From contig JBFZCW010000132.1 in the NCBI GenBank assembly GCA_041307765.1, positions 1 to 9,885 of the forward strand: DNA of 9,885 nt. The letters run 5' to 3'. The position numbers were made by a program, and so were the translations under genes. The notes beneath the pieces are model-generated. The model ran no database searches, was not told the origin of the DNA, and worked only from the letters and a program-made list of their open reading frames with translations. How positions within the stretch are numbered: position 1 is the first letter of the stretch; each line of letters begins with the position of its first letter. Below, piece by piece: positions 1 through 6,949 of the stretch. Origin of the DNA: DYRB01 sp041307765 (lineage in GTDB: Bacteria; Pseudomonadota; Gammaproteobacteria; Chromatiales; Chromatiaceae).

Positions 1-586
1 CGCCCTGCGCGACGAGGGAGCGCTGGGCGCGAGCCGGCTGGCCGAGCTCGAAGCGCTGGTGCGGCGACTGGCCGCCGCGCCGGGCCTGCGCGTCGAGGCC
101 GAGTACGTCGAACTGTTCGACCGCGGCCGGCGCACCGCCCTGCACCTGTTCGAGCACGTCCACGGCGACAGCCGCGACCGCGGGCCGGCGATGGTCGACC
201 TGGCCCAGACCTACGACCGCGCCGGGCTGCAGTTCGTGCCGGGCGAGTTGCCCGACTACCTGCCGGTGGTGCTGGAGTTCGCCAGCACGCAGCCGCCGGC
301 GCAGGCGCGCGAGTTCCTGCGCGAGACCGCCCACATCGTGCAGGCGATCTTCAGCGCGCTGCTGGAACGCGGCAGCCCGTACGCGAGCGTGCTCGCCGCC
401 GTGCTCGACCTGGCCGGCGAGCGCGCGCAGAAGGTCAAGGTCGCCGCCGAGCCCGCGATCGACGACAGCTGGGCCGAACCCGAAGCCTTCGGCGGCTGCA
501 CGTCGAAGGGACAGTCGCGTCCGAACGAAGAGCAGCCCGTCCATCTTGTCCGCCCCCACCGAGCGCCGCAGCGCCCGGCCGCCTGA
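1..586 (+). CDS. narJ: Nitrate reductase molybdenum cofactor assembly chaperone NarJ (5' end outside window)
   Basis: NarJ is a cytoplasmic chaperone that holds the NarGH catalytic dimer while molybdenum cofactor and Fe-S clusters are inserted, before docking to NarI. The open frame runs from base 2 with no stop, so the true start lies upstream; the GTG at 59 is internal. The family signature is plain: YVELFDRGRRTALHLFEHVH, then SRDRGPAMVDL, then ELPDYLPVVLEF. The C-terminus has the acidic/aromatic SWAEPEAFGGC stretch followed by a basic tail, as in other proteobacterial NarJ. About 195 codons are present, most of a protein that is usually 200-250 residues. It ends at TGA 584-586, ten bases before narI, so the two genes are one operon. 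Identity is recognised from family motifs and is near certain. Confidence 0.93.
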   Translation, partial: ALRDEGALGASRLAELEALVRRLAAAPGLRVEAEYVELFDRGRRTALHLFEHVHGDSRDRGPAMVDLAQTYDRAGLQFVPGELPDYLPVVLEFASTQPPAQAREFLRETAHIVQAIFSALLERGSPYASVLAAVLDLAGERAQKVKVAAEPAIDDSWAEPEAFGGCTSKGQSRPNEEQPVHLVRPHRAPQRPAA

Positions 587-596
587 GGAACACCTG

Positions 597-890
597 ATGA
601 AGACCCTCAACGACTTCTTCTTCAACGTCTACCCGTACATCTGCCTGGCGTTCTTCTTCATGGGGAGCCTGGCCCGCTTCGACCGCGACCAGTACACGTG
701 GAAGAGCGACTCCTCGCAGATGCTGCGCGCGCGCCAGCTGCGCCTGGGCAGCAACCTGTTCCACATCGGCATCCTGTTCCTGCTGTTCGGCCACACGGTT
801 GGGCTGCTGACGCCGCACTGGGTCTACGAGCCGTTCATCAGCGCGCCGACCAAGCAGCTGTTCGCCATCGGACCTCGTGCACGCGGATGA
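597..890 (+). CDS. narI: Nitrate reductase gamma subunit NarI, truncated to its first two helices
   Basis: NarI is the membrane cytochrome b that oxidises quinol and passes electrons to NarH. The start ATG 597 is chosen because TGAGGAA (584-590), which overlaps the narJ stop, gives a well-placed ribosome binding site, and because the protein then starts like NarI (FFFNVYPYI). Helix 1 covers roughly residues 9-25 and helix 2 roughly 54-73. His56 and His66 fall at the same positions as the two N-terminal heme ligands of E. coli NarI (His56, His66). The other two ligands (His187 and His205 in E. coli) are missing because homology stops near Ile91. The last six residues, GPRARG, are read from the antisense strand of the lhr gene and end at TGA 888-890. 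Normal length is about 225-240 residues, so this 97-residue product cannot be a working gamma subunit. Confidence 0.92.
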   Translation: MKTLNDFFFNVYPYICLAFFFMGSLARFDRDQYTWKSDSSQMLRARQLRLGSNLFHIGILFLLFGHTVGLLTPHWVYEPFISAPTKQLFAIGPRARG

Positions 891-3405
891 CCCGCGAACG
901 GATGCGGGTCAGGATGTCCTGCAGCCCGGGCATGTCGAAGATGTCGGACAGCGCCTGCCGGTAGGTCTCCAGGACCACGGGGAAGGCCGGGTAGCGGCGG
1001 ACCGCGGCGAGTAGCGCCTGGGACTTGAGGCGCATGGCCCAGAGCGGGCGCCGGCCGCGCCCGGAGCGGCGGGGCATCAGCAGCGAGCGCACGGCGTTCT
1101 CGCGGAACAGCCCGGCGAACAGCGCCGTGTCCCCCAGGGACTGCATGACGCGGTCCTCCAGGTCCTCGGGGCTTGGGAGCAGATCGTCCAGGCCCGGCAG
1201 CTCCTCACCGTCGGCGAGGCGCAGCACGATGCCGTCGTCGGTGTACATGATCTGGACCTCGAATCCGGCCCGGGAGGCAAGCGCGGTCTGCAGGGCCAGG
1301 GCCCAAGGGGCGTGGATGCGAGCTCCAAAGGGGGTCAGGATGCACAGGCGCCAGTCGCCCACCTCATCGCGAAAGCGCTCTATCACCACCACCCGGTCGC
1401 TCGGGACCTGGCCGGTCGCCTCCCGCTGCTCTCGGATGTAGGCTGCCAGGTTGGCGGCGGCCAGCTCGTCCAACGGGGTCTGGGCGCCGATCCAGGCCGC
1501 GGCCTCCGCAGGTCCCAGGGCGGCGACCCTGCGGGTGAATTCGCCCACCGCACGGCCAAGCTCCGCCGGACGCCCGGGTCCCTCCCCGCGCCAGAAGGGC
1601 AGGCGCCCGGGTTCCCCGGGGGCCGGCGAGACCAGGACCCGGTCGCGTCCGATGGACTCCACCCGCCAGGTGCTGGCACCCAGCAGGATGCAGTCCCCGG
1701 CCTTGGTCTCGTACACCATCTCCTCGTCGAGCTCCCCGAGGCGCGGGCCGCCGGCCTCGCCTGTGCCGTCGGCCCTGCTCCCGAGCAGGTGGACGGCGTA
1801 GTTGCCGCGGTCCGGTATGGTGCCGGCGTTGAGCCGGGACAGCATGGCGGCCCCCCGCCTGGGGCTCAGGGTGTCGGTAGCCCGGTCCCAGGCGAGCAGA
1901 GGCTTGAGGTCCGCAAACTCGCTGGACGGATAACGCCCGGACATCATGTCCAGCACCGCCTCGAGGGCTGGGCGGGTCAGGTCCCGGTAGGGTGCGGCGC
2001 GGCGCACCAGAGTCAGGATCTCGTCGGCCCTTTGCGGGCTGGAGCAGCAGAGCGCAACCACCTGCTGGGCCAGGACGTCCAGGGCGTTGCGCGGCATGCG
2101 CGACGGCTCCAGCTCTGCGCTCAGCATGCGTCCGGCAACGACGGCGCACTCGAGGAGATCGCCGCGGAACTTAGGGAAGATGCGGCCCGTGCTGACCTCC
2201 CCTACCCCGTGGCCGGCACGGCCCACCCGCTGCAGCCCGCGGGCTACGGAGCCGGGGGACTCCACAAGCAGGACCTGGTCCACCGCGCCCATGTCGATCC
2301 CCAGCTCGAGGGAGCTCGTGGCGACAATGCCGCGCAGCGCCCCTCGCTTGAGGGCATCCTCCATCTCCGCGCGCCGGGCGTGGGAGATGCTGCCGTGGTG
2401 GGCCTGCACCAGTTCCTCCCCGGCCAGCTCGTTGAGGCGCCGGCAGAGGCGTTCGCTTAAGGACCGGCTGTTGACGAAGACGATGGTGGAACGGTGGGCA
2501 CGGATGGCCTCCACCAGGGCCGGGTAGATGGCAGACCAGAGGCCGCGCTCCGGCGGCGGCGGGGCGGCCTCCCGGCGGTAGAGCTCCGCCAGGATCGGCC
2601 CGCCCTGCTGGGTAAGGGGCTTGGCCTTGGGCTGGGGTTGGGTTGGGGAGACGGCGATCTGCGGGGGGTGCGCCATGTCTGGGACCGGGACCAAGACCCG
2701 CAGATCGAGCCGGGGCTGGGCTACGGCATCGATGATCTCCACCGGCCGGTCGCCACCGACGAAGCGGGCCGCCTCATCCAGCGGACGGACGGTGGCGGAC
2801 AGTCCGATGCGCTGCGGGTCTCGCAGGCAGATCGCCGCCAGGCGCTCTAGGGACAGGGCAAGGTGTGCGCCGCGCTTGGATGGCAGCAGGGCGTGGACCT
2901 CGTCGAGGATGACGGTGTCGACCCCGGCCAGGTTCCCGGCGGCCTGGGAGCCCAGGAGCAGGAACAGGGACTCGGGGGTCGTGACCAGAATCTCGGCGGG
3001 TTCGCGGAGCTGCCGCTGGCGCTCCCGCTGGGGGGTGTCCCCGGTGCGGATCGCGACCTGCGGCAGGCGGGCGATACCACCCAATGTCTCCGCGCTGCGG
3101 CTGATCCCGGCCAGCGGGGCGCGCAGGTTGCGCTCGATGTCGTAGACCAGAGCCTTCAAGGGGGAGACGTAAAGGATGCGGGTTCCGGCTGGTCCCCTCG
3201 CGTCGCCACTGGTCTCGGGGGCTGGCCGCATCAGTCGGTCGATGGCCCAGAGAAAGGCCGCCAGGGTCTTGCCGCTCCCCGTGGGGGCGGTGATGAGCGT
3301 GTGGTGGCCGGCGGCGATCGCCGGCCAGCCGAGTGCCTGTGCCTGGGTAGGGGTCGGGAAGTTCTGCGCGAACCAGCGGCGTGTGGCGGGTGTGAAGGCA
3401 TCCAT
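838..3405 (-). CDS. lhr: Lhr-type superfamily 2 ATP-dependent helicase, C-terminally truncated
   Basis: Lhr is a 3'-5' DNA/RNA-DNA helicase linked to DNA repair. The order matches the Lhr core: Q-motif-like PTPTQ at 17-21, Walker A APTGSGKT at 40-47, TPES at 143-146, DEVH at 168-171, SAT at 203-205, VATSSLELGID at 361-371, and GLQRVGRAGH at 390-399. These are followed by the Lhr winged-helix and beta-barrel region, including GELDEEMVYE (557-566) and RLPFWRGEG (601-609). It tracks E. coli Lhr (about 1,540 residues) to the end of the core, where the family continues with a T..PSPFA stretch. Here homology stops at Val845; residues 846-855 (RWRTAAWSAR) are antisense narI. Several hundred C-terminal residues are thus lost. 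ATG 3405 is the only usable start, since an in-frame TGA lies 33 bases further upstream with no start codon between. No clear ribosome binding site precedes it. Confidence 0.92.
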   Translation of the reverse strand: MDAFTPATRRWFAQNFPTPTQAQALGWPAIAAGHHTLITAPTGSGKTLAAFLWAIDRLMRPAPETSGDARGPAGTRILYVSPLKALVYDIERNLRAPLAGISRSAETLGGIARLPQVAIRTGDTPQRERQRQLREPAEILVTTPESLFLLLGSQAAGNLAGVDTVILDEVHALLPSKRGAHLALSLERLAAICLRDPQRIGLSATVRPLDEAARFVGGDRPVEIIDAVAQPRLDLRVLVPVPDMAHPPQIAVSPTQPQPKAKPLTQQGGPILAELYRREAAPPPPERGLWSAIYPALVEAIRAHRSTIVFVNSRSLSERLCRRLNELAGEELVQAHHGSISHARRAEMEDALKRGALRGIVATSSLELGIDMGAVDQVLLVESPGSVARGLQRVGRAGHGVGEVSTGRIFPKFRGDLLECAVVAGRMLSAELEPSRMPRNALDVLAQQVVALCCSSPQRADEILTLVRRAAPYRDLTRPALEAVLDMMSGRYPSSEFADLKPLLAWDRATDTLSPRRGAAMLSRLNAGTIPDRGNYAVHLLGSRADGTGEAGGPRLGELDEEMVYETKAGDCILLGASTWRVESIGRDRVLVSPAPGEPGRLPFWRGEGPGRPAELGRAVGEFTRRVAALGPAEAAAWIGAQTPLDELAAANLAAYIREQREATGQVPSDRVVVIERFRDEVGDWRLCILTPFGARIHAPWALALQTALASRAGFEVQIMYTDDGIVLRLADGEELPGLDDLLPSPEDLEDRVMQSLGDTALFAGLFRENAVRSLLMPRRSGRGRRPLWAMRLKSQALLAAVRRYPAFPVVLETYRQALSDIFDMPGLQDILTRIRSRVIRVHEVRWRTAAWSAR
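867..874. other. Breakpoint joining narI to the lhr helicase gene
   Basis: NarI homology ends at Ile91 (codon 867-869) or the following Gly. Lhr homology on the other strand ends at Val845 (codon 873-871). The two conserved genes therefore abut within a few bases, tail to tail, each cut in the middle, with no linker, insertion sequence or visible target duplication. Codon style also changes: the left side is rich in CGCG and GCG/CGC codons, while the right side uses more GGG, GCC and AGG. This can be a deletion or inversion endpoint or an assembly misjoin; the sequence alone does not decide. Confidence 0.8.
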
Positions 3406-3456
3406 GGGGCGAGAGCTTGGGATCCCGGGGCCGCAAGATCAACCGACAGCAGGGCG

Positions 3457-3490
3457 CTCTTGCCGGCGGCCTTGAATCTGCCGGCACGAG
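3457..3490. promoter_or_regulatory. Inverted repeat between divergent genes, candidate operator or hairpin
   Basis: The 189-bp gap between lhr and the cytochrome gene, which are divergent, must hold both promoters, but I see no convincing -35/-10 pair. It does contain an inverted repeat with 11-bp arms: CTCTTGCCGGC (3457-3467) and GCCGGCACGAG (3480-3490), one mismatch, 12-base spacer. The inner 7 bp (TGCCGGC/GCCGGCA) pair perfectly. The arms could be a regulator binding site or a transcript hairpin. There is no T-run to make it a clear terminator. Confidence 0.35.
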
Positions 3491-3594
3491 GCATGCGCGG
3501 CGGGCCTGGATGCCTGGCCTAAGGCGTGGCAGGTGTGCATCATAGCGGCGGGCGGCAAGCTGTCCGCTCAGACGACGGCCTCGTGAGGATCTCA

Positions 3595-4506
3595 ATGAAC
3601 AGGCGACATCGACATCGTTTCAGGTTGCTGGCCTTGGCGCTGACCATGGGGGCGGCGGTGGCACTGCAACTCCTTCCGTTTGGCCAGCAGGCGCAGGCGG
3701 ATCCAGAGGGGCAAGGCCGCGGCCAGGAAGGGCGCACCCTGGCGGAGCAGCTCGTCCACGATCTGCGGGAGGGGACTCTCGCCATCGAGGGGGATCACGC
3801 CGCCGTCTCTGAGCTGATCCTCAAGCGGAATATCCCGATTCCGTCCAAGTACATCGAGTCCCTGATGTGGGCGCCGAACGCCTTCGGGGCCGGCCCGGCC
3901 TGCGTCATTTGCCACTCCTCCAACGATCCGACCAGGAGCTATCGCGGGCTCGATCTGTCCAGCTGCGAGGGCATTCGCAGGGGCTCCGAAGAAGAGCCCA
4001 AGCGCAAGCTTTTCACACCGGGCAAGGACCCGAAGCGGGACGTCCTGGTGCGGCGCCTGCGCAATAACCGGATGCCGCTGGGGGTGCATTTCAATGTCCC
4101 GAACGACAGCGCCAATCACCTGGCAGTGCGCGACTGGATCGCCGCCGGGGCCAAGAACGACGGGCATTTTCAGAACGAGATCCTGCCGCTCTTCGCCAAG
4201 GACGGCGCCTTTGCCCCCGGCTTGCCCGCCTGTACCCAGTGCCACATGTCCAATCAGGAGCCGCCGAGCTTCCACGAGTTGGACCTCACGAGCTACGACG
4301 GGATCATGCTCGGCGCCGACTCCGTCGCCAAGGGTGTGGACCATGCGACCAAGGTGGTGATCCCAGGCAAGCCGGAGCTGAGCGGAATCTGGCAACACCT
4401 GGCCGAGGACCGGATGCCGCCGGGCATCAGCCCGGTCGAGGACCGGGATCACGCCAACACCATGATTCTCATCGCCTGGATCAAGCAGGGCGCGCACTGT
4501 AAGTGA
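3595..4506 (+). CDS. Periplasmic diheme cytochrome c with duplicated heme domain
   Basis: The 303-residue protein has an N-terminal signal peptide (basic RRHRHRFR, hydrophobic core about 11-29, likely cleavage after QAQA near 35). Two c-type heme sites are visible: CVICH (Cys103, Cys106, His107) and CTQCH (Cys213, Cys216, His217). Each sits in a repeat of about 110 residues: CxxCH, then LDLSSCEGI or LDLTSYDGI, a PGK segment, then a RMP.G motif (Met160, Met274) whose Met is the likely sixth heme ligand. This layout resembles the planctomycete-type (PSCyt1-like) cytochrome c domain. ATG 3595 is preferred over the upstream GTG 3526 because GTGAGG (3583-3588) is well placed and the signal peptide starts directly. 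It overlaps the next gene by four bases, so the products probably act together in periplasmic electron transfer. The redox partner and substrate are unknown. Confidence 0.88.
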   Translation: MNRRHRHRFRLLALALTMGAAVALQLLPFGQQAQADPEGQGRGQEGRTLAEQLVHDLREGTLAIEGDHAAVSELILKRNIPIPSKYIESLMWAPNAFGAGPACVICHSSNDPTRSYRGLDLSSCEGIRRGSEEEPKRKLFTPGKDPKRDVLVRRLRNNRMPLGVHFNVPNDSANHLAVRDWIAAGAKNDGHFQNEILPLFAKDGAFAPGLPACTQCHMSNQEPPSFHELDLTSYDGIMLGADSVAKGVDHATKVVIPGKPELSGIWQHLAEDRMPPGISPVEDRDHANTMILIAWIKQGAHCK

Positions 4507-5588
4507 GGCTCACCCGGCGCGGCCTGTTGGCCGGTCTGGCGGCTGGACTGGCGGCTGGATTGGCGTGCGGTCGGGTTGGGGCCTCTGCCCAGGTCCAGCA
4601 ACCCGGCCCGATTCGGCGGCGATGGCTGACCGGGAATGTGCGGCTGGCGCCCCCGGCGCGTGCCGAGGGCCTCGTCTTCTACGCCGGCGACAAGACCATC
4701 GGGGCGATCTCGCCACAACGGCAAGAGCCCCTGTGGGGAGGCCCGCACGGGCTGGCGGGGGCGGCCGTGTTCCGCCCGCGCACAGCCGGCGGGCGCCTGA
4801 TGTGCGGCGGGCTCCAGGAGGTCGCCTGCTGGGATCTGCTGGGCGGGGAGCATTACTGGCGCTACCGCCCACGGGTGCAGGCCGGGGTGCCCCTGGTGAC
4901 GGCAGGACACACCTATCTCGGCGACGGGCATGAGATCGTTGCCCTCGACAACCAGAGCGGAGTCCCGGTCTGGCGCTTTGCGGGGGTAACGGACACCCTG
5001 GTCAGCTATGCCCCGGCGATCGCCGGGGATACGCTCTTTGTGGGCCCAGGGGATGGAAGGCTGTATGCCCTGGGTGTCGGGGATGGTGCCCTGCGTTGGG
5101 CCCTCGATCTGAGCGCGCAATGGCAGTATCTGCGCCAACTGCATCTCAGCGGTGACGTGCTGGTGGCGGGAGGCTACAGGGAAAAGCTCTATGGCATCTC
5201 GACCAAAGACGGCGCCGTGCTGTGGTCCTTCAATGCCGGCAACTTCATCAACTCCCACTGTGTCTCGGGCACTACCGCTTACCTCTGGTCACCCACAGGC
5301 TGGGTCTATGCCATCGATACCGCGACCGGGGCGGTGCGCTGGCGCCACCGCACGACCGACTACAGCGATGCCACGGCGAACTGGGCGGCGGTCATGGCGG
5401 AGCTGGTGGTCGAGGACCGGCGGCTCTATGCCCTGGCAATGGACAACGTCTTGCACGTCCTCGATGCCGAGACCGGTGCGCCAGGAACGCGGCTGCCATT
5501 GTCGGAACCCGTGCGGCCCGCCGTCCTGCCGGTCCCCGGGGTCGGGCTCGTCTTCGCGACGGTGCAGGGAGACCTGATCCTGGTCTGA
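4503..5588 (+). CDS. Exported PQQ-like beta-propeller repeat protein
   Basis: The 361-residue protein begins with a twin-arginine-like signal (LTRRGLLAG, hydrophobic to 21, likely cleavage after GASA at 29), so it is probably exported, perhaps folded. Seven blade signatures of the PQQ-like/BamB kind recur about every 40 residues: TIGAIS (65), EVACWD (106), EIVALD (144), RLYALG (186), KLYGIS (228), WVYAID (267) and VLHVLD (316), most followed by DG or TG and a Trp. A final strand may close the ring. It is much shorter than PQQ alcohol dehydrogenases (about 600 residues) and has no heme site, so an enzymatic quinoprotein role is not supported; binding, scaffold or assembly is as likely. The start is GTG 4503, inside the GTGA overlap with the cytochrome stop, implying translational coupling. 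The substrate is unknown. Confidence 0.82.
   Translation: MRLTRRGLLAGLAAGLAAGLACGRVGASAQVQQPGPIRRRWLTGNVRLAPPARAEGLVFYAGDKTIGAISPQRQEPLWGGPHGLAGAAVFRPRTAGGRLMCGGLQEVACWDLLGGEHYWRYRPRVQAGVPLVTAGHTYLGDGHEIVALDNQSGVPVWRFAGVTDTLVSYAPAIAGDTLFVGPGDGRLYALGVGDGALRWALDLSAQWQYLRQLHLSGDVLVAGGYREKLYGISTKDGAVLWSFNAGNFINSHCVSGTTAYLWSPTGWVYAIDTATGAVRWRHRTTDYSDATANWAAVMAELVVEDRRLYALAMDNVLHVLDAETGAPGTRLPLSEPVRPAVLPVPGVGLVFATVQGDLILV
4536..4559 (+). repeat. Two in-frame 12-bp tandem copies in the propeller signal peptide
   Basis: CTGGCGGCTGGA occurs twice back to back, encoding LAAG-LAAG in the hydrophobic core of the signal peptide (residues 12-19). It is flanked by further near-copies of the same residues. 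Copy change would lengthen or shorten the core by four residues without a frameshift. Confidence 0.7.
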
Positions 5589-5642
5589 AGCGCCCAATGA
5601 GCGCAGGTCCGGGTGGTGTGGTCCGCAAGGAAGGCCCGGCAC

Positions 5643-5668
5643 GGCCCCGCAGCGGTTGCGCCGGGGCC
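5643..5668 (+). terminator. GC hairpin downstream of the propeller gene
   Basis: GGCCCCG (5643-5649) pairs perfectly with CGGGGCC (5662-5668) across a 12-base loop, 54 bases after the propeller stop. No T-run follows, so it is a weak intrinsic terminator candidate at best. It could instead be an mRNA 3' end stabiliser. Confidence 0.3.
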
Positions 5669-5685
5669 TAGTCAAAGGGGACACC

Positions 5686-5820
5686 ATGGTCCAAACTCGG
5701 GCGAGCCGGACGCCGCTCAAGGCACCTTTGGCAGTCGCCCTTTCGATGGGGCGGCCGCGGGCGCCGAGGCTACCCAAGCGGGCCCGCTGCCGGGGCAGCC
5801 ACGGTAAGCGCCGAGCATGA
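5686..5820 (+). CDS. Possible 44-residue basic small protein or leader peptide upstream of dctP
   Basis: ATG 5686 is preceded by AAAGGGG (5674-5680) at ideal spacing and opens 44 codons to TGA 5818-5820, ending 34 bases before dctP. The product starts MVQTRASRTPLKAPLAVALS and is very rich in Arg, Lys and Pro, with one Cys and no clear membrane helix. The strong ribosome binding site and the position in the dctP 5' region argue for translation. The GC-rich composition, which makes Arg/Pro/Ala-rich chance ORFs common, argues against it. It could be a leader peptide for dctP, a small protein, or chance. I recognise no family. Confidence 0.3.
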   Translation: MVQTRASRTPLKAPLAVALSMGRPRAPRLPKRARCRGSHGKRRA

Positions 5821-5854
5821 CAAAGACACCACTACACCACGGAGATATCCCGAG

Positions 5855-6859
5855 ATGAAACCAGGCTCCATCCTCACCGGACTCCTGTGCCTTCTGTGCG
5901 TTACAGCCGCGTTCGCGGCAGACCCCATCGCCATCAAATTCAGCCACGTGGTCGCGGCCGACACCCCCAAGGGCAAGGCCGCGGACCGCTTCGCCGAGCT
6001 CGCCAAGGAGAAGACCAAGGGGCGGGTGGAGGTTACCTTCTACCCCAACAGCACCCTGTTCAAGGACAAGGAGGAGATGGAGGCCCTGCAACTCGGATCG
6101 GTGCAGATGCTGGCGCCGTCGCTGGCCAAGTTCGGGCCCCTGGGCGTCAAGGAGTTCGAGGTCTTCGACCTGCCTTACCTGTTCGACGACTATGCTCAAT
6201 TGCACAAGGTGACCCAGGGCCCGGTGGGCAAGGCCCTACTGGACAAGCTGGCCGACAAGGGGGTCCTGGGCCTGGCCTACTGGGACAACGGGTTCAAGGT
6301 CATGAGCGCCAACAAGCCCCTGAGAGAGGTCAAGGACTTCCGCGGCCAGAAGATGCGCATCCAGTCCTCCAAGGTCCTCGATGCCCAGATGCGCGCCCTG
6401 GGGGCCAGCCCGCAGGTCATGGCCTTCTCAGAGGTCTATCAGGCGCTGCAGACCGGCGTGGTGGACGGGACCGAGAACCCGCCGTCGAACCTCTACACGC
6501 AGAAGATGCACGAGGTGCAGAAGTACGTGACCCTCTCGGATCACGGCTACCTGGGCTACGCCGTCATCGTCAACAAGGCCTTCTGGGACGGGCTGCCCCC
6601 GGATGTCCGCGCGGCCCTGGACGCGGCCATGGTTGAGGCAACGGACTATGCGAACGAGATCGCCAGGCAGGAGAACGAGGACGCCCTGGCCAAGGTCAAG
6701 ACGAGCGGCAAGAGTGAGCTTATTACCCTGACTCCAGAGCAGAAGGCGGCCTGGAAGAAGGCCTTGATCAAGGTGCATCGGCAGATGGAGGACCGGATCG
6801 GCAAGGATCTGATCCAGTCCATCTATGAGGCAACCGGCTGCGACTGCGGCAAGCTCTGA
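5855..6859 (+). CDS. dctP: TRAP transporter substrate-binding protein DctP (C4-dicarboxylate type)
   Basis: DctP captures a dicarboxylate such as malate, succinate or fumarate in the periplasm and delivers it to DctQM. The 334-residue precursor has a Sec signal (residues 1-21, cleavage in AFA|AD). The mature part follows the DctP family closely: IKFSHVVAADTPKGKAA (27-43), FGPLGVKEFEVFDLPYLF (93-110), YWDNGFKVMSA (142-152), then KMRIQSSKVL (166-175), where Arg168 corresponds to the conserved carboxylate-binding arginine, and QALQTGVVDGTENPPSN (197-212+). The resemblance to Rhodobacter capsulatus DctP is strong from memory. The end CDCGKL carries two Cys not usual for the family. ATG 5855 has GGAG (5841-5844) at a somewhat long ten-base spacing. 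It heads the dctPQM operon; no DctS/DctR sensor-regulator pair is in the window. Confidence 0.93.
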   Translation: MKPGSILTGLLCLLCVTAAFAADPIAIKFSHVVAADTPKGKAADRFAELAKEKTKGRVEVTFYPNSTLFKDKEEMEALQLGSVQMLAPSLAKFGPLGVKEFEVFDLPYLFDDYAQLHKVTQGPVGKALLDKLADKGVLGLAYWDNGFKVMSANKPLREVKDFRGQKMRIQSSKVLDAQMRALGASPQVMAFSEVYQALQTGVVDGTENPPSNLYTQKMHEVQKYVTLSDHGYLGYAVIVNKAFWDGLPPDVRAALDAAMVEATDYANEIARQENEDALAKVKTSGKSELITLTPEQKAAWKKALIKVHRQMEDRIGKDLIQSIYEATGCDCGKL

Positions 6860-6911
6860 CCCTTACCGGAGGGGCGCGGGCAGGGGCCTGGGCACTCGCG
6901 TCGACACGACA

Positions 6912-6929
6912 GGTCGGGGGCATCCGACC
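6912..6929 (+). promoter_or_regulatory. Hairpin between dctP and dctQ
   Basis: GGTCGG (6912-6917) and CCGACC (6924-6929) form a six-bp GC stem with a six-base loop, in the 90-bp gap between dctP and dctQ and 20 bases before the dctQ start. Binding-protein genes are often followed by such structures, which protect the upstream mRNA so that binding protein exceeds permease. That role is inferred here. Confidence 0.4.
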
Positions 6930-6949
6930 CCGGCCGGTGAGAGGACATC

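Noticed and set aside
546..596. Upstream ATG at 546 as narI start
   Set aside because: It adds a non-conserved Arg/Pro-rich stretch within the narJ reading region; ATG 597 has the ribosome binding site and matches the family start.
1312..2460. Long 382-codon open frame on the plus strand
   Set aside because: It is the antisense of the lhr gene, which has clear helicase motifs; the product is Gly/Ala/Pro-rich without family features.
3592..4497. 301-codon minus-strand frame over the cytochrome gene
   Set aside because: The plus-strand frame has a signal peptide and two CxxCH sites; the antisense product has no recognisable family.
4560..4580. Possible lipobox at Cys22 of the propeller protein
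   Set aside because: The residue at -3 is Gly rather than Leu, and an ASA cleavage site follows, so a soluble exported protein is more likely.
5637..5734. Possible sigma-54 promoter (GGCAC followed by TTGC) before dctP
   Set aside because: The GG-to-GC spacing is wrong in both candidates (5638 and 5721), so the -24/-12 pattern is not met.
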